Notes: a model not told the origin generated them from the sequence alone. 64,000 bases of DNA from Streptomyces sp. TRM68416 (GCF_014596915.1 NZ_JACVWU010000022.1:62001-126000), one strand, 5' to 3'; positions 42,839-51,505 are shown, counted from the stretch's first letter. Program-made: numbers and translations.

Positions 42839-43462
42839 GTCACGGTTCCGGCCACGCCCTTTTCCGTGCCGGCAACGGCCGAGCAACTGGAGCGGGTGGC
42901 CACCGCGTTGCGCGCCAACGGCTTCGCCGCCGAGGTCCTCGACGATGCCGCAGCGGCGCGTACCCGCGTCAAGGAGCTGGTCCCCGAGGGCACCGGCGTG
43001 CTCACCGGGGCCGGCGAGACCCTCCGGTCGTCCGGCATCGACGAGGACATCAACGCCAGCGGCCGCTACGACGCCGTCAGGCCGCGCGTCCTGGCCATCG
43101 GCCGGGCCACAGGCGCCGACGAGATCCGCAGGCTGGTCGGCGTGCCCGACTTCGTCGTCCACAGCGTCGCCGCGGTCACCGAGACCGGCTCGCTCGTCCT
43201 CGCCTCGGGCAGCGGCAGCCAACTGCCCGCCACCGCGGGCGGCGCGGCCCGCGCGGTCTGGGTCGTCGGCGCCCAGAAGGTGGTGCCCGACCTACGCGCG
43301 GCCCTGCGCCGGGTCGAGGAGCACGCCCTCCCGCTGGAAAACACCCGCGCCCAGGCTGCCTACGGCATGCCCGGCGCCGTCAACCGGCTGCTCGTTCTCC
43401 ACGCCGAACCCCACCCGGGACGGGACACGGTGCTGCTCCTGCGCGAAGCCGTCGGATACTGA
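42731..43462 (+). CDS. LUD-domain (LutC/YkgG-like) protein
   Basis: A 243-codon frame. From about residue 43 it is a LUD domain: TAEQLERVATALRANGFAAE, GTGVLTGAGETLRSSGIDED, DFVVHSVAAVTETGSLVLAS and VWVVGAQKVVPDL. The relatives LutC/LldG act in lactate oxidation with an iron-sulfur partner; no lutA or lutB is present here, and stand-alone LUD proteins are common in Streptomyces. The first 35 or so residues derive from the SnoaL fragment. The native start is uncertain: GTG 42731 gives the fused form, GTG 42866 a nearly bare LUD domain, and neither has a good ribosome site. Confidence 0.75.
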   Translation: MGLLRGTDVGWRFAERVYEIRYLGTSPLAGTAPRTDVTVPATPFSVPATAEQLERVATALRANGFAAEVLDDAAAARTRVKELVPEGTGVLTGAGETLRSSGIDEDINASGRYDAVRPRVLAIGRATGADEIRRLVGVPDFVVHSVAAVTETGSLVLASGSGSQLPATAGGAARAVWVVGAQKVVPDLRAALRRVEEHALPLENTRAQAAYGMPGAVNRLLVLHAEPHPGRDTVLLLREAVGY

Positions 43463-43565
43463 CCCGGGGTCCGGTCGCCGTAGGTCAGCCGCTGTGTTCG
43501 CCCCGCGGCGGCGACCGTGGCGCTGGATCGTTTTGCCCCCTCATGCCCGATCGGCGAAACGGTCC

Positions 43566-43571
43566 TATCGT
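43566..43571 (+). promoter_or_regulatory. -10 element for leaderless baeRF mRNA
   Basis: TATCGT is followed by six bases (GCTGTC) and then the ATG at 43578, the same geometry as the -10 of the MerR/B12 gene. No Shine-Dalgarno sequence is present, so translation is probably leaderless. Confidence 0.45.
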
Positions 43572-43577
43572 GCTGTC

Positions 43578-44675
43578 ATGGAGCACGCACTGAGTCCCAC
43601 CGCATTGACCGAGTTGCGCCGACCGCGCCCGTATCCCGCGGTGTCCGTGCTGACGCCGACGCATCGCCGGGAGCCCGAGAACGCCCAGGACCCGGTCCGG
43701 CTGCGCAACGTGGTGGCCGAGGCCAAGAAGCAGTTGGAGGCGGATCCCTCGGTCAGCCGTGACCGCCGGGTGGACGTGGCCCGGCAGCTCGACCAGGCCC
43801 TCGCCGAGGTCGATCTCACGCACGCCGAGGACGGGCTGGTCATCTTCGCCGCGCCGGGTGAGCACCAGGTGTGGTCACTGGCCCGGCCCGTGCCCGAACG
43901 CGTGGTGCTCTCCGACACCTTCCTCACCCGCAACCTCGTCTCGGCACAGGCCGCCGAGCGGCCCTTCTGGGTGCTGTCCGTCTCCGCCGACCGTGTCACG
44001 CTGTGGAACGGCGGCGCGGACCGCGTCACCGAGGAACGCGCGGGCGGCTTCCCGCTCACCCGCAGTCACGACAACTTCGACGCGGAGCGCCAGGAGCGGA
44101 TCGGCGATCTGCCCAGCACCTTCCGCGACGAGAGCACCCGGCACTTCCTGCGCGACGCGGACGCCGCGATCAGCAAGCTGCTGCGCGACGATCCCCGCCC
44201 GCTGTACGTCACCGGCGAGACGGCGGCACTGTCCCTGCTCGACGAGGTCGGCAGCGTGACCAAGGACGCCGTCCACGTCCGGCACGGCGGCCTGACGCAC
44301 GCCACCCCGGACGCCGTGTGGCAGGCGGTGCGCCCGATGGTCGCGGCCGACGCCCGCAGGACCACCGAAACGGTGGCCCGGGAGCTGGAGTCGGCCCGCG
44401 GCCGCCGGGCGTACGCGGCCGGCGTCGACGAGGTCTGGCAGAACGCCCGCGAGGGCCGGGTGCGGCTGCTGGCCGTCGAGGAGAACTACCGCGTCACCGT
44501 GCGCAACGAATCCGGCGGCCATCTGGTCCCGGCCGAGAGCGGCGATCTCGACGCCCGCGAGGACATCGTGGACGAGATCGTCGAGCAGTGCCTGGAGACG
44601 GGGGCCGACGTCCGCTTCGTACCGGACGGCGCCCTGGGCGACGCGAGCGGCATCGCCGGCGTGCTGCGGTACTGA
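43578..44675 (+). CDS. baeRF3-like protein (bacterial archaeo-eukaryotic release-factor family)
   Basis: A 365-residue protein that fits the baeRF domain family, bacterial relatives of the eRF1/Pelota peptide-release fold. Recognisable parts are YPAVSVLTPTHRREPENAQD at the start, VLSVSADRVTLWNGGADRV and LYVTGETAALSLLDEV in the middle, and GGHLVPAESGDLDAREDIVD with VRFVPDGALGD at the end. The function is not established; ribosome-associated rescue or signalling has been proposed for the family. The preceding 35 bases contain a leaderless promoter. The frame extends back to 42483 without homology. Confidence 0.78.
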   Translation: MEHALSPTALTELRRPRPYPAVSVLTPTHRREPENAQDPVRLRNVVAEAKKQLEADPSVSRDRRVDVARQLDQALAEVDLTHAEDGLVIFAAPGEHQVWSLARPVPERVVLSDTFLTRNLVSAQAAERPFWVLSVSADRVTLWNGGADRVTEERAGGFPLTRSHDNFDAERQERIGDLPSTFRDESTRHFLRDADAAISKLLRDDPRPLYVTGETAALSLLDEVGSVTKDAVHVRHGGLTHATPDAVWQAVRPMVAADARRTTETVARELESARGRRAYAAGVDEVWQNAREGRVRLLAVEENYRVTVRNESGGHLVPAESGDLDAREDIVDEIVEQCLETGADVRFVPDGALGDASGIAGVLRY

Positions 44676-44697
44676 GCCCGCGGGGCGGCCGTCACCG

Positions 44698-45111
44698 TCA
44701 GACGCTCCCGAAGAGTGCGCTGAGCCCTTCCTCGACGGCCGCTCCGACGTCCTCCTGTCCGGCGGCGACTACGGCGTACGTGCGCAGCACGAAGCGCTCC
44801 AGGGCCGAGGTGTCGAACTGGAGCAGCGCCAGGCCATAGGGCGAGTGCAGCTCCAGGACCGTTCGAGCACGTCCGCACGGCCAGATGTGCACGTCCCCGC
44901 CCCCGGTGGGACCGTGCAGCCCGTCCGCCAGCAGACTCCGGGCGAACGTCCAGGTCACGCCCTCTCCGTCGAGCGAGATCTCGGGCGGGAAGTCGATGTG
45001 CACGGCCAGCGGGTCGGCCGAGGTGTAACGGAGCGTCGCGGAGGCGGGCAGTTCCTGTTCGTCGGCGGTGATCAGACGGGCACGGGCGGGCTGCTGCAGG
45101 GTCACGTCCAT
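44698..45111 (-). CDS. SsgA-like sporulation/cell division protein
   Basis: A 137-residue SsgA-like protein (SALP), a family limited to morphologically complex actinomycetes that guides septum placement and peptidoglycan remodelling in sporulation. Family marks are LRYTSADPLAVHIDFPPEIS, VTWTFARSLLADGLHGPTGG, GDVHIWPCGRAR and FVLRTYAVV. Which SALP it is cannot be decided by eye; it is not obviously SsgB. GGAGA precedes the ATG. It is convergent with the baeRF gene and divergent from the ECF sigma gene. Confidence 0.9.
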   Translation of the reverse strand: MDVTLQQPARARLITADEQELPASATLRYTSADPLAVHIDFPPEISLDGEGVTWTFARSLLADGLHGPTGGGDVHIWPCGRARTVLELHSPYGLALLQFDTSALERFVLRTYAVVAAGQEDVGAAVEEGLSALFGSV

Positions 45112-45301
45112 GGCTGTTCTCCACTGCGAGTGAGAGGCCGGCCGGATGACCGGTGTGTCTTTACGACCTCGCAGGTGCCGCTCGCATTACGCCCAAGCCT
45201 CAATTGATTGACGTGACCTGCGTCACTCTCGAATCGGTCATTTGTCATTTAGGGTTACGAACTTGTCCGAACCCATCACGGGGGACGGGAGAGTTCCTGC
45301 C

Positions 45302-46744
45302 ATGACCGACGGCCCCGCCGCGACGCCCGCACCGGCGCCGCCCGAGTCCGCCATCGCCGCCTACACCCGCGTCTACGAGGAGGAGCAGTCCCGGCTGGTC
45401 GCCTACGCCCGCTCGCTGACCGGTGACCTGTGGGTCGCCGAGGACCTGGTGGCCGAGGCACACTTCCGGGTCTGGCGGCGACTGTCCGCCGGGCACGAGG
45501 TCGAGAACGTACCGGCGTACCTGACGACGACCGTCCGGCACCTCGCCGCCGCGGTCGGCGCCGCGTCGGCCAGGGAGACCCCGCAGGACCCCTGGGTCGC
45601 CGAGCGGGTCGAGGTGGGCGCCTCGGACAACGACCCCGCCGAGCGGATGTCCTCGGTCGACCTCCTCGTCCGCGTCCTGGGCCGGTTGCCGCGGCGCTGG
45701 GTGCAGGCTCTTTGGCTCGCGGAGGCCGAGGGGCGCCCCCTGGACGACATCGGCCGCCGCCTCGGCACCGGACGCGGCGCCACCGCCGTACTGCTGCACC
45801 GGGCCCGCGAGGGCATGCGGCAGGCGTTTCTGCGGGCGCACCCCGGACTGCCGGACGACCCGGCCTGCGCGGCGCACTGGGACCGGATGCCCGCCTACGT
45901 CCGCGAGGCCGCCACCCCCCGGCAGTCCGGGCGGCTCCTCGCCCATCTCGACGACTGCGCGGACTGCCGGGCCCGGCTCGCGGTACTGATGCGCGCCAAC
46001 GAGCGGCTGCCCGCGTTCACGGGTCCGGCCCTGCTCGTGTTCGCCGTGGGCGGCACCGGCAAGTTCCTGGTCCCCCTGGCCGCGGGTGCGGCGGGCGCCG
46101 CCTCCGCCACGCACGGCGGCAGCGGTCTGCTCGACTGCGTACGGCACGCCGTGACCGCCGGCGCGAAGGCGCCCGGCGCGGCACTGACCGCGATCGGCGC
46201 GACGGCGGCGGGTGCGGCGCTGGCGGCGGGGATCGCGCTCAGCGGCAGCGGCTCGCCGGCGCCGCCCGAGGAGCGGCCGGTCACCGCGCAGAGCTCGTCG
46301 GCGGAGGCCCCCGAGGAGGTCACCGAGCGGGCCGCGGCCTCCCCGGGCGACGCCAAGGGGGCTGCGGCGGGGGCGACGCGCGAGGGGGTGGTGGCAGCAC
46401 CCGGGACGACGGAGGCGGCACCCGAGGAAGCGGAAACGACGCCCGAGGAGGTCGAGGTGGCACTCCCTGCGGCGCCCACGGCTCCCCCGGCGCCCGAGTC
46501 GATGTCCGCGGAGGCCGAACCGACACCCACGCCCACACCGACCCTCACACCGACACCGACTCCGACCCCCACACCGACCCCGACCCCCACACCGACTCCG
46601 ACCCCGACACCCCCGGCGATCACACCCACACCCACCCCAACCCCGGCGCCGCCCACCCCCGTCGACCCCACTCCCGCCCCGCCGGAACCGACCCTGGTCT
46701 GCGAGCCCTGGCACGGCCCGATCCACATCTGCCGCACTGGCTAG
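45302..46744 (+). CDS. ECF sigma factor with built-in zinc finger, membrane span and Thr-Pro tail
   Basis: A 480-residue multidomain protein. Residues about 15-185 are an ECF sigma factor: region 2 LVAYARSLTGDLWVAEDLVA and region 4 LPRRWVQALWLAEAEGRPLD. Then a ZAS-like zinc finger HLDDCADCRARL (about 218), as in anti-sigma factors. A hydrophobic segment ALTAIGATAAGAALAAGIAL near 300 could span the membrane. The remainder is acidic and then nearly pure Thr-Pro repeats, ending LVCEPWHGPIHICRTG with two Cys. The architecture implies a membrane-tethered sigma factor with its own inhibitor and an external sensor stalk. ATG 45302 has GGGAGAG ten bases upstream. Confidence 0.83.
   Translation: MTDGPAATPAPAPPESAIAAYTRVYEEEQSRLVAYARSLTGDLWVAEDLVAEAHFRVWRRLSAGHEVENVPAYLTTTVRHLAAAVGAASARETPQDPWVAERVEVGASDNDPAERMSSVDLLVRVLGRLPRRWVQALWLAEAEGRPLDDIGRRLGTGRGATAVLLHRAREGMRQAFLRAHPGLPDDPACAAHWDRMPAYVREAATPRQSGRLLAHLDDCADCRARLAVLMRANERLPAFTGPALLVFAVGGTGKFLVPLAAGAAGAASATHGGSGLLDCVRHAVTAGAKAPGAALTAIGATAAGAALAAGIALSGSGSPAPPEERPVTAQSSSAEAPEEVTERAAASPGDAKGAAAGATREGVVAAPGTTEAAPEEAETTPEEVEVALPAAPTAPPAPESMSAEAEPTPTPTPTLTPTPTPTPTPTPTPTPTPTPTPPAITPTPTPTPAPPTPVDPTPAPPEPTLVCEPWHGPIHICRTG
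46520..46613 (+). repeat. Thr-Pro coding microsatellite in ECF sigma gene
   Basis: Near-perfect repetition of CCGACACC-type hexamers encodes about 15 Thr-Pro pairs in a row. Length variation by slippage is likely between strains, changing the stalk length of the sigma factor without shifting frame when whole hexamers are gained or lost. Confidence 0.8.
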
Positions 46745-47010
46745 AACACGCTGCCGTCGAACACAGAAATGATTGCGGGCGCAGACCACCCGACACACCG
46801 TCACATCACGTACGCTGCCTACGACTTGACCCACCCGATGCTGTACGCGGGACCTACGGTGAGAGCACTCCGTGAAGACTGTGGCATATGCCAGAAGCAC
46901 CACCGTATCGTGTGTTGCCAAATCCCTTACAGGCCGTCGCGGGCTGTGCAACAGTCGTAACGGTCCCTCCGTCAGCCTTGTCGTACCGTTCCCCTTCACC
47001 GGAGTGCGTC

Positions 47011-48438
47011 ATGCCGTCCCATCTCTCTGCGGACCGCCCAGCCGCCCAGCCACCCGGACGCGGCTCGGTCGAGGCGCTCATATCGCAGGCGCGACGCCTC
47101 AAGGGCGACGTGGACGCGGTGCGGCGGGACACACAGAGCGACGGTGCGGACCCGCAGGAGCGCTGGCAGCGCGCGCTCTGCGACCTCGCCCTGACCCAAC
47201 TGGAGGACCTGGACGTCCACTTGGCCCAGTTGCGGGAGGGACCGCCGCCCGTGCCCGACGCACCGGCGGCACCCCCGCCCCGGACCGTGCCGCCCGCTCC
47301 CCGGCACGGCTCGCTGCTCAGCCGGGTCGGCAGCGCGGAGTGGAACCTCCTGACCGACGAGGCCAGTTGGTCCGGCGAGCTCTACGAGATCCTGGGCCGC
47401 GACCCCGCCGCTCCCCCGCTCACCCTCGACGAACTGCCGTCCCTGGTGCACGAGGAGGACCGGCCCAAGCTGACGGCCATGGTCACCGACTGCCTCATCG
47501 ACGCCAAGCCCATCGACGGGGAGTTCCGTGTCGTCCGCCCGGTAGGAGACGTGCGGACCGTGCACATGATGGGCGAGCCCGTGCTCGCCGCCGACGGCAG
47601 CACGGCCTCGATGTGGGCCGTGCTGCGGGACGTCAGCGAACTGCGCCGCAGTCAGCGCGCGGTGAGCGAGACCCGTGAATCGCTCCAGCGCCACCGGCAC
47701 CGGGCGCAGACCGAGCACCGGCTCGCGGTCGAGCTGCAGGAATCCGTGCTGCCGCCGTGGCGCGGCTCCCTGCGGCTCCCGCACCAGGGCCCCGAGACAC
47801 TGGACCTGGCGGCCCACTACCTGCCCTCGGCCAGCAGCGCCCTGATCGGCGGCGACTGGTACGACGCCCTCGAACTGGCCGACGGATCCACCCTGTTGAG
47901 CGTCGGCGACCTCACCGGACACGGCGTCGCCGCCACCTCCGGCATGGCGATGCTGCTCGGTGCGCTGCGCGGCATGGCGATGGCAGGCACCGAGCCCGGG
48001 CAGCTGATGAGCTGGCTCAACCAGTTGCTGGACGCCACCGTCCAGCCCGCCCTCGGCAGCGCCGTCTGCTGCCGCTACCGGCCCGACACCCGCACCCTGT
48101 CCTGGGCGCAGGCCGGACACCCCGCCCCGCTGCTGTTCCGCGACGGGACGGGACGCACGCTGCAGGCACCGGACGGAGTCCTGCTCGGCGCGACGACAGG
48201 TGCCACGTACGAGCAGGCCGAGGTGGCCCTTGAGCCGGGCGACCTGCTGCTCCTGCACACCGGCGGGCTGGTGCCGGGGCACAGCGGTGCCGAGGCCATG
48301 AGCCGACTCCTCGACCTGGCGCCGCGGTTCGACGAGGCGCGCACCGCGCAGGACTGCCTGCGGACGGTCGTGGAGGAGTGCGGCGAGACCGAGCGCGAGA
48401 ACGACGCGTGTGTGCTCGTCGCCCGGGTGACGGCCTGA
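47011..48438 (+). CDS. PAS-containing SpoIIE-type PP2C phosphatase
   Basis: A 475-residue serine/threonine phosphatase. An N-terminal disordered and helical region (1-105) is followed by a PAS-like domain (about 110-225: GSAEWNLLTDEASWSGELYE, GEFRVVRPVGDVRTVHMMGE), a short coiled linker and a PP2C/SpoIIE domain (about 245-475) with metal-binding IGGDWYDALELADGSTLLSV, GDLTGHGVAATSGMAMLLGA and WAQAGHPAPLL. Such proteins dephosphorylate anti-sigma-factor antagonists; the adjacent ECF sigma is not of that type, so a partner is unknown. ATG 47011 has GGAG six bases upstream; a longer frame from 46888 lacks a ribosome site. Confidence 0.88.
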   Translation: MPSHLSADRPAAQPPGRGSVEALISQARRLKGDVDAVRRDTQSDGADPQERWQRALCDLALTQLEDLDVHLAQLREGPPPVPDAPAAPPPRTVPPAPRHGSLLSRVGSAEWNLLTDEASWSGELYEILGRDPAAPPLTLDELPSLVHEEDRPKLTAMVTDCLIDAKPIDGEFRVVRPVGDVRTVHMMGEPVLAADGSTASMWAVLRDVSELRRSQRAVSETRESLQRHRHRAQTEHRLAVELQESVLPPWRGSLRLPHQGPETLDLAAHYLPSASSALIGGDWYDALELADGSTLLSVGDLTGHGVAATSGMAMLLGALRGMAMAGTEPGQLMSWLNQLLDATVQPALGSAVCCRYRPDTRTLSWAQAGHPAPLLFRDGTGRTLQAPDGVLLGATTGATYEQAEVALEPGDLLLLHTGGLVPGHSGAEAMSRLLDLAPRFDEARTAQDCLRTVVEECGETERENDACVLVARVTA

Positions 48439-48497
48439 GACAGATACCTGAGACAGATACAGGCGCCTGTGGAGAAGGACTTCAGCCCAGGGGTTCC

Positions 48498-49988
48498 TTA
48501 CGCCCGTGCCGTGTTGCCGCCCTTCGCCGGCTTCGGCAGCGCCACCCTGATCTCCTCCCGCAGCTCGTGGATCTTCGGATAGCTGGAGTACTCCGCGGTC
48601 AGCCGGTACATCTCCCGCAACCGGTCCCAGGTGCGGTGGGAGGAGTTGGAGCCCATCGACACCAGGGCCAGGCGCGCGTACCGGTCGGCCTGTTCGGGGT
48701 CGTCGGCGATGAAGCAGGCGGAGGCCATGGACAGGAAGTCGAAGATCTTCGATCGCTGCCGTCCGTCGACCCGCAGGGCCAGGGCCTTCTCCGCGTAGTG
48801 CTGGGCGTGCACGGCCGCGTTCGGCTCGTGCTCCGCCAGTGTGCGGTAGGCCAGGGCCTGCATGCCGTACAGGTCCTCCTCCTTGAAGGTCTGCATCCAG
48901 CTCGGCGCAGGCACGTCCCCCTTGTCGGAGACGAAGAGGTCCTCCGCCTGTCCCAGCGTGCGGCGCATCGCCTGGCCCTTGCCCATCGAGGCCTGTGCCC
49001 AGGCCTCGATGGTGTAGAGCATCGCCCGGGTCCGCGGCAGCACCTCGGCGCCGGAGCCGGACTGGGCGAGCTTCATCAGGTCCAGCGCGTCGTCGGGCCG
49101 GCCCAGGTGCACCATCTGGCGAGCCGCTCGGGAGAGCGCCTCCCCGGCGCGTGGCCGGTCGCCGCCCTCACGGGCCGCGTGGGCGGCGATGACGAAGTAC
49201 TTCTGGGCCGTGGGCTCCAGGCCGACGTCGTGCGACATCCAGCCCGCGAGGACGGCGAGGTTGGCGGCGACGCCCCACAGGCGCCGTTGGAGGTGTTCGG
49301 GATGGCGGTAGGCGAGGATGCCGCCCACTTCGTTGAGCTGTCCCACGACCGCCTTGCGTTGCAGCCCGCCTCCGCGGGCCGCGTCCCAGGCGCGGAACAC
49401 CTCGACCGAGCGCTCCAGTTCCTCGATCTCCTGCGACCCGATGGGGGCGGCCTCGTAGCGGTCGAACCCAGCGGGGTCGGCGTGCAGGGGATCGGTGAAG
49501 CGGGGAGCGTCGGCTTTCAGGGTGGGGTCGGTGTGCAGCCAGTCGTGCATGGCGCTGCTGAGTGCTGATCCCGCGGCGAGCGCGGCACCCGCGCCCACCA
49601 AGCCGCGTCGGTTGAGCATGAGGTCCATTCCCGTGAATTCGGTGAGGACCGCGGCCGTCCGCTCGGGCGCCCACGGCACACCGTCGGGATGTTCCACATT
49701 CCCGCCGCTCTGCCGTTTCCCCGCACGCCCGTGCCGGACCAGACCGAGGTCCTCAATGGTCACGACACGGCCGAGTCGCTCGGTGAACAGGGCCGCCAGC
49801 ACCCTCGGCACGGGATCGCGGGGGATCTCCCCCATGTCGATCCAGCGCCGTACCCGCGAGGTGTCGGTCGACAGCTGGGGGTGGCCCATGGCCGCCGCCT
49901 GCCGGTTGACCAGCCTCGCAAGTTCGCCCTTGGACCAGCCGGCCAGGCCGAACAGGTCCGAAAGGCGGGTGTTGGGTTGTCCGCTCAC
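48498..49988 (-). CDS. nsdA: NsdA-type regulator (HTH plus TPR-like domain)
   Basis: A 496-residue protein that I recognise as very close to NsdA of Streptomyces coelicolor, which negatively affects sporulation and antibiotic production. The N-terminus MSGQPNTRLSDLFGLAGWSK, GELARLVNRQAAAMGHPQLS and SRVRRWIDMGEIPRDPVPRV forms a helix-turn-helix region. From about 115 the rest is helical with repeat-like segments, e.g. RLWGVAANLAVLAGWMSHDV, consistent with TPR packing. The start is GTG 49988. A 10-bp-period CTGGC array lies 65-100 bases upstream. Paralogues exist in Streptomyces, so orthology is likely but not proven. Confidence 0.8.
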   Translation of the reverse strand: MSGQPNTRLSDLFGLAGWSKGELARLVNRQAAAMGHPQLSTDTSRVRRWIDMGEIPRDPVPRVLAALFTERLGRVVTIEDLGLVRHGRAGKRQSGGNVEHPDGVPWAPERTAAVLTEFTGMDLMLNRRGLVGAGAALAAGSALSSAMHDWLHTDPTLKADAPRFTDPLHADPAGFDRYEAAPIGSQEIEELERSVEVFRAWDAARGGGLQRKAVVGQLNEVGGILAYRHPEHLQRRLWGVAANLAVLAGWMSHDVGLEPTAQKYFVIAAHAAREGGDRPRAGEALSRAARQMVHLGRPDDALDLMKLAQSGSGAEVLPRTRAMLYTIEAWAQASMGKGQAMRRTLGQAEDLFVSDKGDVPAPSWMQTFKEEDLYGMQALAYRTLAEHEPNAAVHAQHYAEKALALRVDGRQRSKIFDFLSMASACFIADDPEQADRYARLALVSMGSNSSHRTWDRLREMYRLTAEYSSYPKIHELREEIRVALPKPAKGGNTARA

Positions 49989-50050
49989 GTCAAGCCCCCA
50001 GGTTCTCGGCTGAGTTGACAGTAGCCCGGGGAGAGTTGCCGGGCGACTAT

Positions 50051-50089
50051 TCGCCAGGGTTCGCCAGGGTGCGCCAGATGGTGTGCCAG
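50051..50089. repeat. helical-turn direct repeats upstream of nsdA
   Basis: GCCAG occurs at 50053, 50063, 50073 and 50085. The first two units are identical (TCGCCAGGGT twice), the third is GCGCCAGATG. On the minus strand, which carries nsdA, this reads CTGGCACAC, CTGGCGCACC, CTGGCGAACC, CTGGCGAATA. Spacing of 10, 10 and 12 bases puts the units on the same face of the helix, as expected for a cooperative operator. Confidence 0.6.
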
Positions 50090-50243
50090 TGGGCGACGGG
50101 TGTCAGGTAGATATGCGCCACCCCGACCCGGTCACCACCCGGCAACACCGGTGCATTCCCCAGGGTGCACCCGGGCGTCCGGGTCGGGCAGGCGTTCGCG
50201 CTTCAGCAGGCACAGCAGGCACACGAAGGGATCTGTTTCGCCC

Positions 50244-51383
50244 ATGTACGCAGCATCGTCCTCCGTGTCCGCCCCGCCCCGGACGCTGCACCCCCGCCCG
50301 GCGGGCAGCGGCCCCTACCTCGACCCCGCCCGTCCGGCGGCGCCCGTCCTCGGAGCGGGCCGGCCGCGGCGCACCGCGGGGCTCGGCACCCCACCGCTCA
50401 GCGGGAGACTCGACTTGTCCGGCCCCCAGGGCGCCCAGCTGCGTACGGCCATCGCGTCCGTGCACCGGATCTGCCCGGAGTTCGCTCCGGTGCAGGTGCT
50501 GCGCCGGAGCGGCCGGTCCGTGCTCCTCGTGGGGACGACAGGACGCAGCACGGCCGTCGCCAAGTGTTTACTGGACCACTCCCCCGCGTGGGCGGAGCGG
50601 ATCCGGCACGAGATAGCTGCCTACCGCTCGTTCGTCCGGCACCGCCCCCCGGTGCGGGTGCCCCGGCTGATCGCGGCGGACCCGGACAACTGCACGCTGG
50701 TGATCGAGCGGATGCCCGGACGGGTGGCGGCACTGCAGCGGCACCCCACGGAGGCTCCGTCGCGCGCCGACATCAGGGCGGCCCTCGCCTCGGTCTGCCG
50801 ACTCAACGCCTGGCGGCCGCCGGCGGGCACCTTCGACGCGCCGCTGGACTACGCGGCCCGGATCGCCCGCTACCACGAGCTGGGTCTGCTCACCGACCGG
50901 GACATGGGCGACCTGCAGAAGCTGCTGCACGGCATCGCGCACGCGGCGGGCCGCCAGGGCATGGGCCAGTTCAACCACGGCGACGCCCTGCTCTCCAACA
51001 TCCTGCTGTCCCCGGCCGGTCCAGTGCTGGTGGACTGGGAGCACGCGGGCTGGTACCTGCCGGGCTACGACCTGGCGGTGCTCTGGTCGGTCCTCGGTGA
51101 CGCCCCGGTGGCCCGGCGGCAGATCAGCCAGATCGCCCAGTCGGCGGGCCCGGCCTCGCGGGACGCGTTCCTGGTGAACCTGATGCTCGTACTGACCCGC
51201 GAGATCCGTACCTACGAGATGGCCGTGCAGCGTTCGATGCACGACGCGGCCCCGGCGGCACCGGGAGTGGCCCACCCAGGTGCTGCGCCGTCCGGCGAGG
51301 AACAGCGGCTGTTGCTCAGGCGGCTGCACGACGACTGCCAGATGGCCCGACGGGCCGTCCGCGCGGCGGTCGGTACTCGCTGA
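50244..51383 (+). CDS. phosphotransferase (APH-like kinase fold) with a TTA codon
   Basis: A 379-residue kinase-fold protein. The catalytic loop is FNHGDALLSNILL (HGDxxxxN form) and the metal-binding loop is VLVDWEHAGWYLPGYDLAVL. The N-terminal 75 residues are Pro/Ala-rich. The substrate is unknown. Codon 109 (50568-50570) is TTA, so full translation depends on the bldA leucyl-tRNA; it is the only TTA codon I found in an intact gene of this window. It is divergent from nsdA across 255 bases. The ATG has GAAGGGA 12 bases upstream. Confidence 0.83.
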   Translation: MYAASSSVSAPPRTLHPRPAGSGPYLDPARPAAPVLGAGRPRRTAGLGTPPLSGRLDLSGPQGAQLRTAIASVHRICPEFAPVQVLRRSGRSVLLVGTTGRSTAVAKCLLDHSPAWAERIRHEIAAYRSFVRHRPPVRVPRLIAADPDNCTLVIERMPGRVAALQRHPTEAPSRADIRAALASVCRLNAWRPPAGTFDAPLDYAARIARYHELGLLTDRDMGDLQKLLHGIAHAAGRQGMGQFNHGDALLSNILLSPAGPVLVDWEHAGWYLPGYDLAVLWSVLGDAPVARRQISQIAQSAGPASRDAFLVNLMLVLTREIRTYEMAVQRSMHDAAPAAPGVAHPGAAPSGEEQRLLLRRLHDDCQMARRAVRAAVGTR

Positions 51384-51430
51384 CGGGGATGACGGTCCGC
51401 GGTGCGCCCGGGACAGCGGCGCGCCGCGGA

Positions 51431-51505
51431 CCTTCGTATGCCCGGACGCGTCTGCCCTTCGTACGCCCCGGTGCGTCTGCCCTTCGTATGCCCTGACGCG
51501 TCTGC
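51431..51505. repeat. three tandem 25-bp repeats
   Basis: Units at 51431-51455, 51456-51480 and 51481-51505 share CCTTCGTATGCCCGGACGCG-TCTGC with one to three differences each; a degenerate fourth copy follows to about 51520. They occupy the 309-base gap between the phosphotransferase and amidase genes. The rest of the gap shows GACAA (51577-51581) and TTGTC (51587-51591) as an inverted repeat overlapping a TTGACA at 51575-51580, possibly part of the amidase promoter. Confidence 0.8.
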
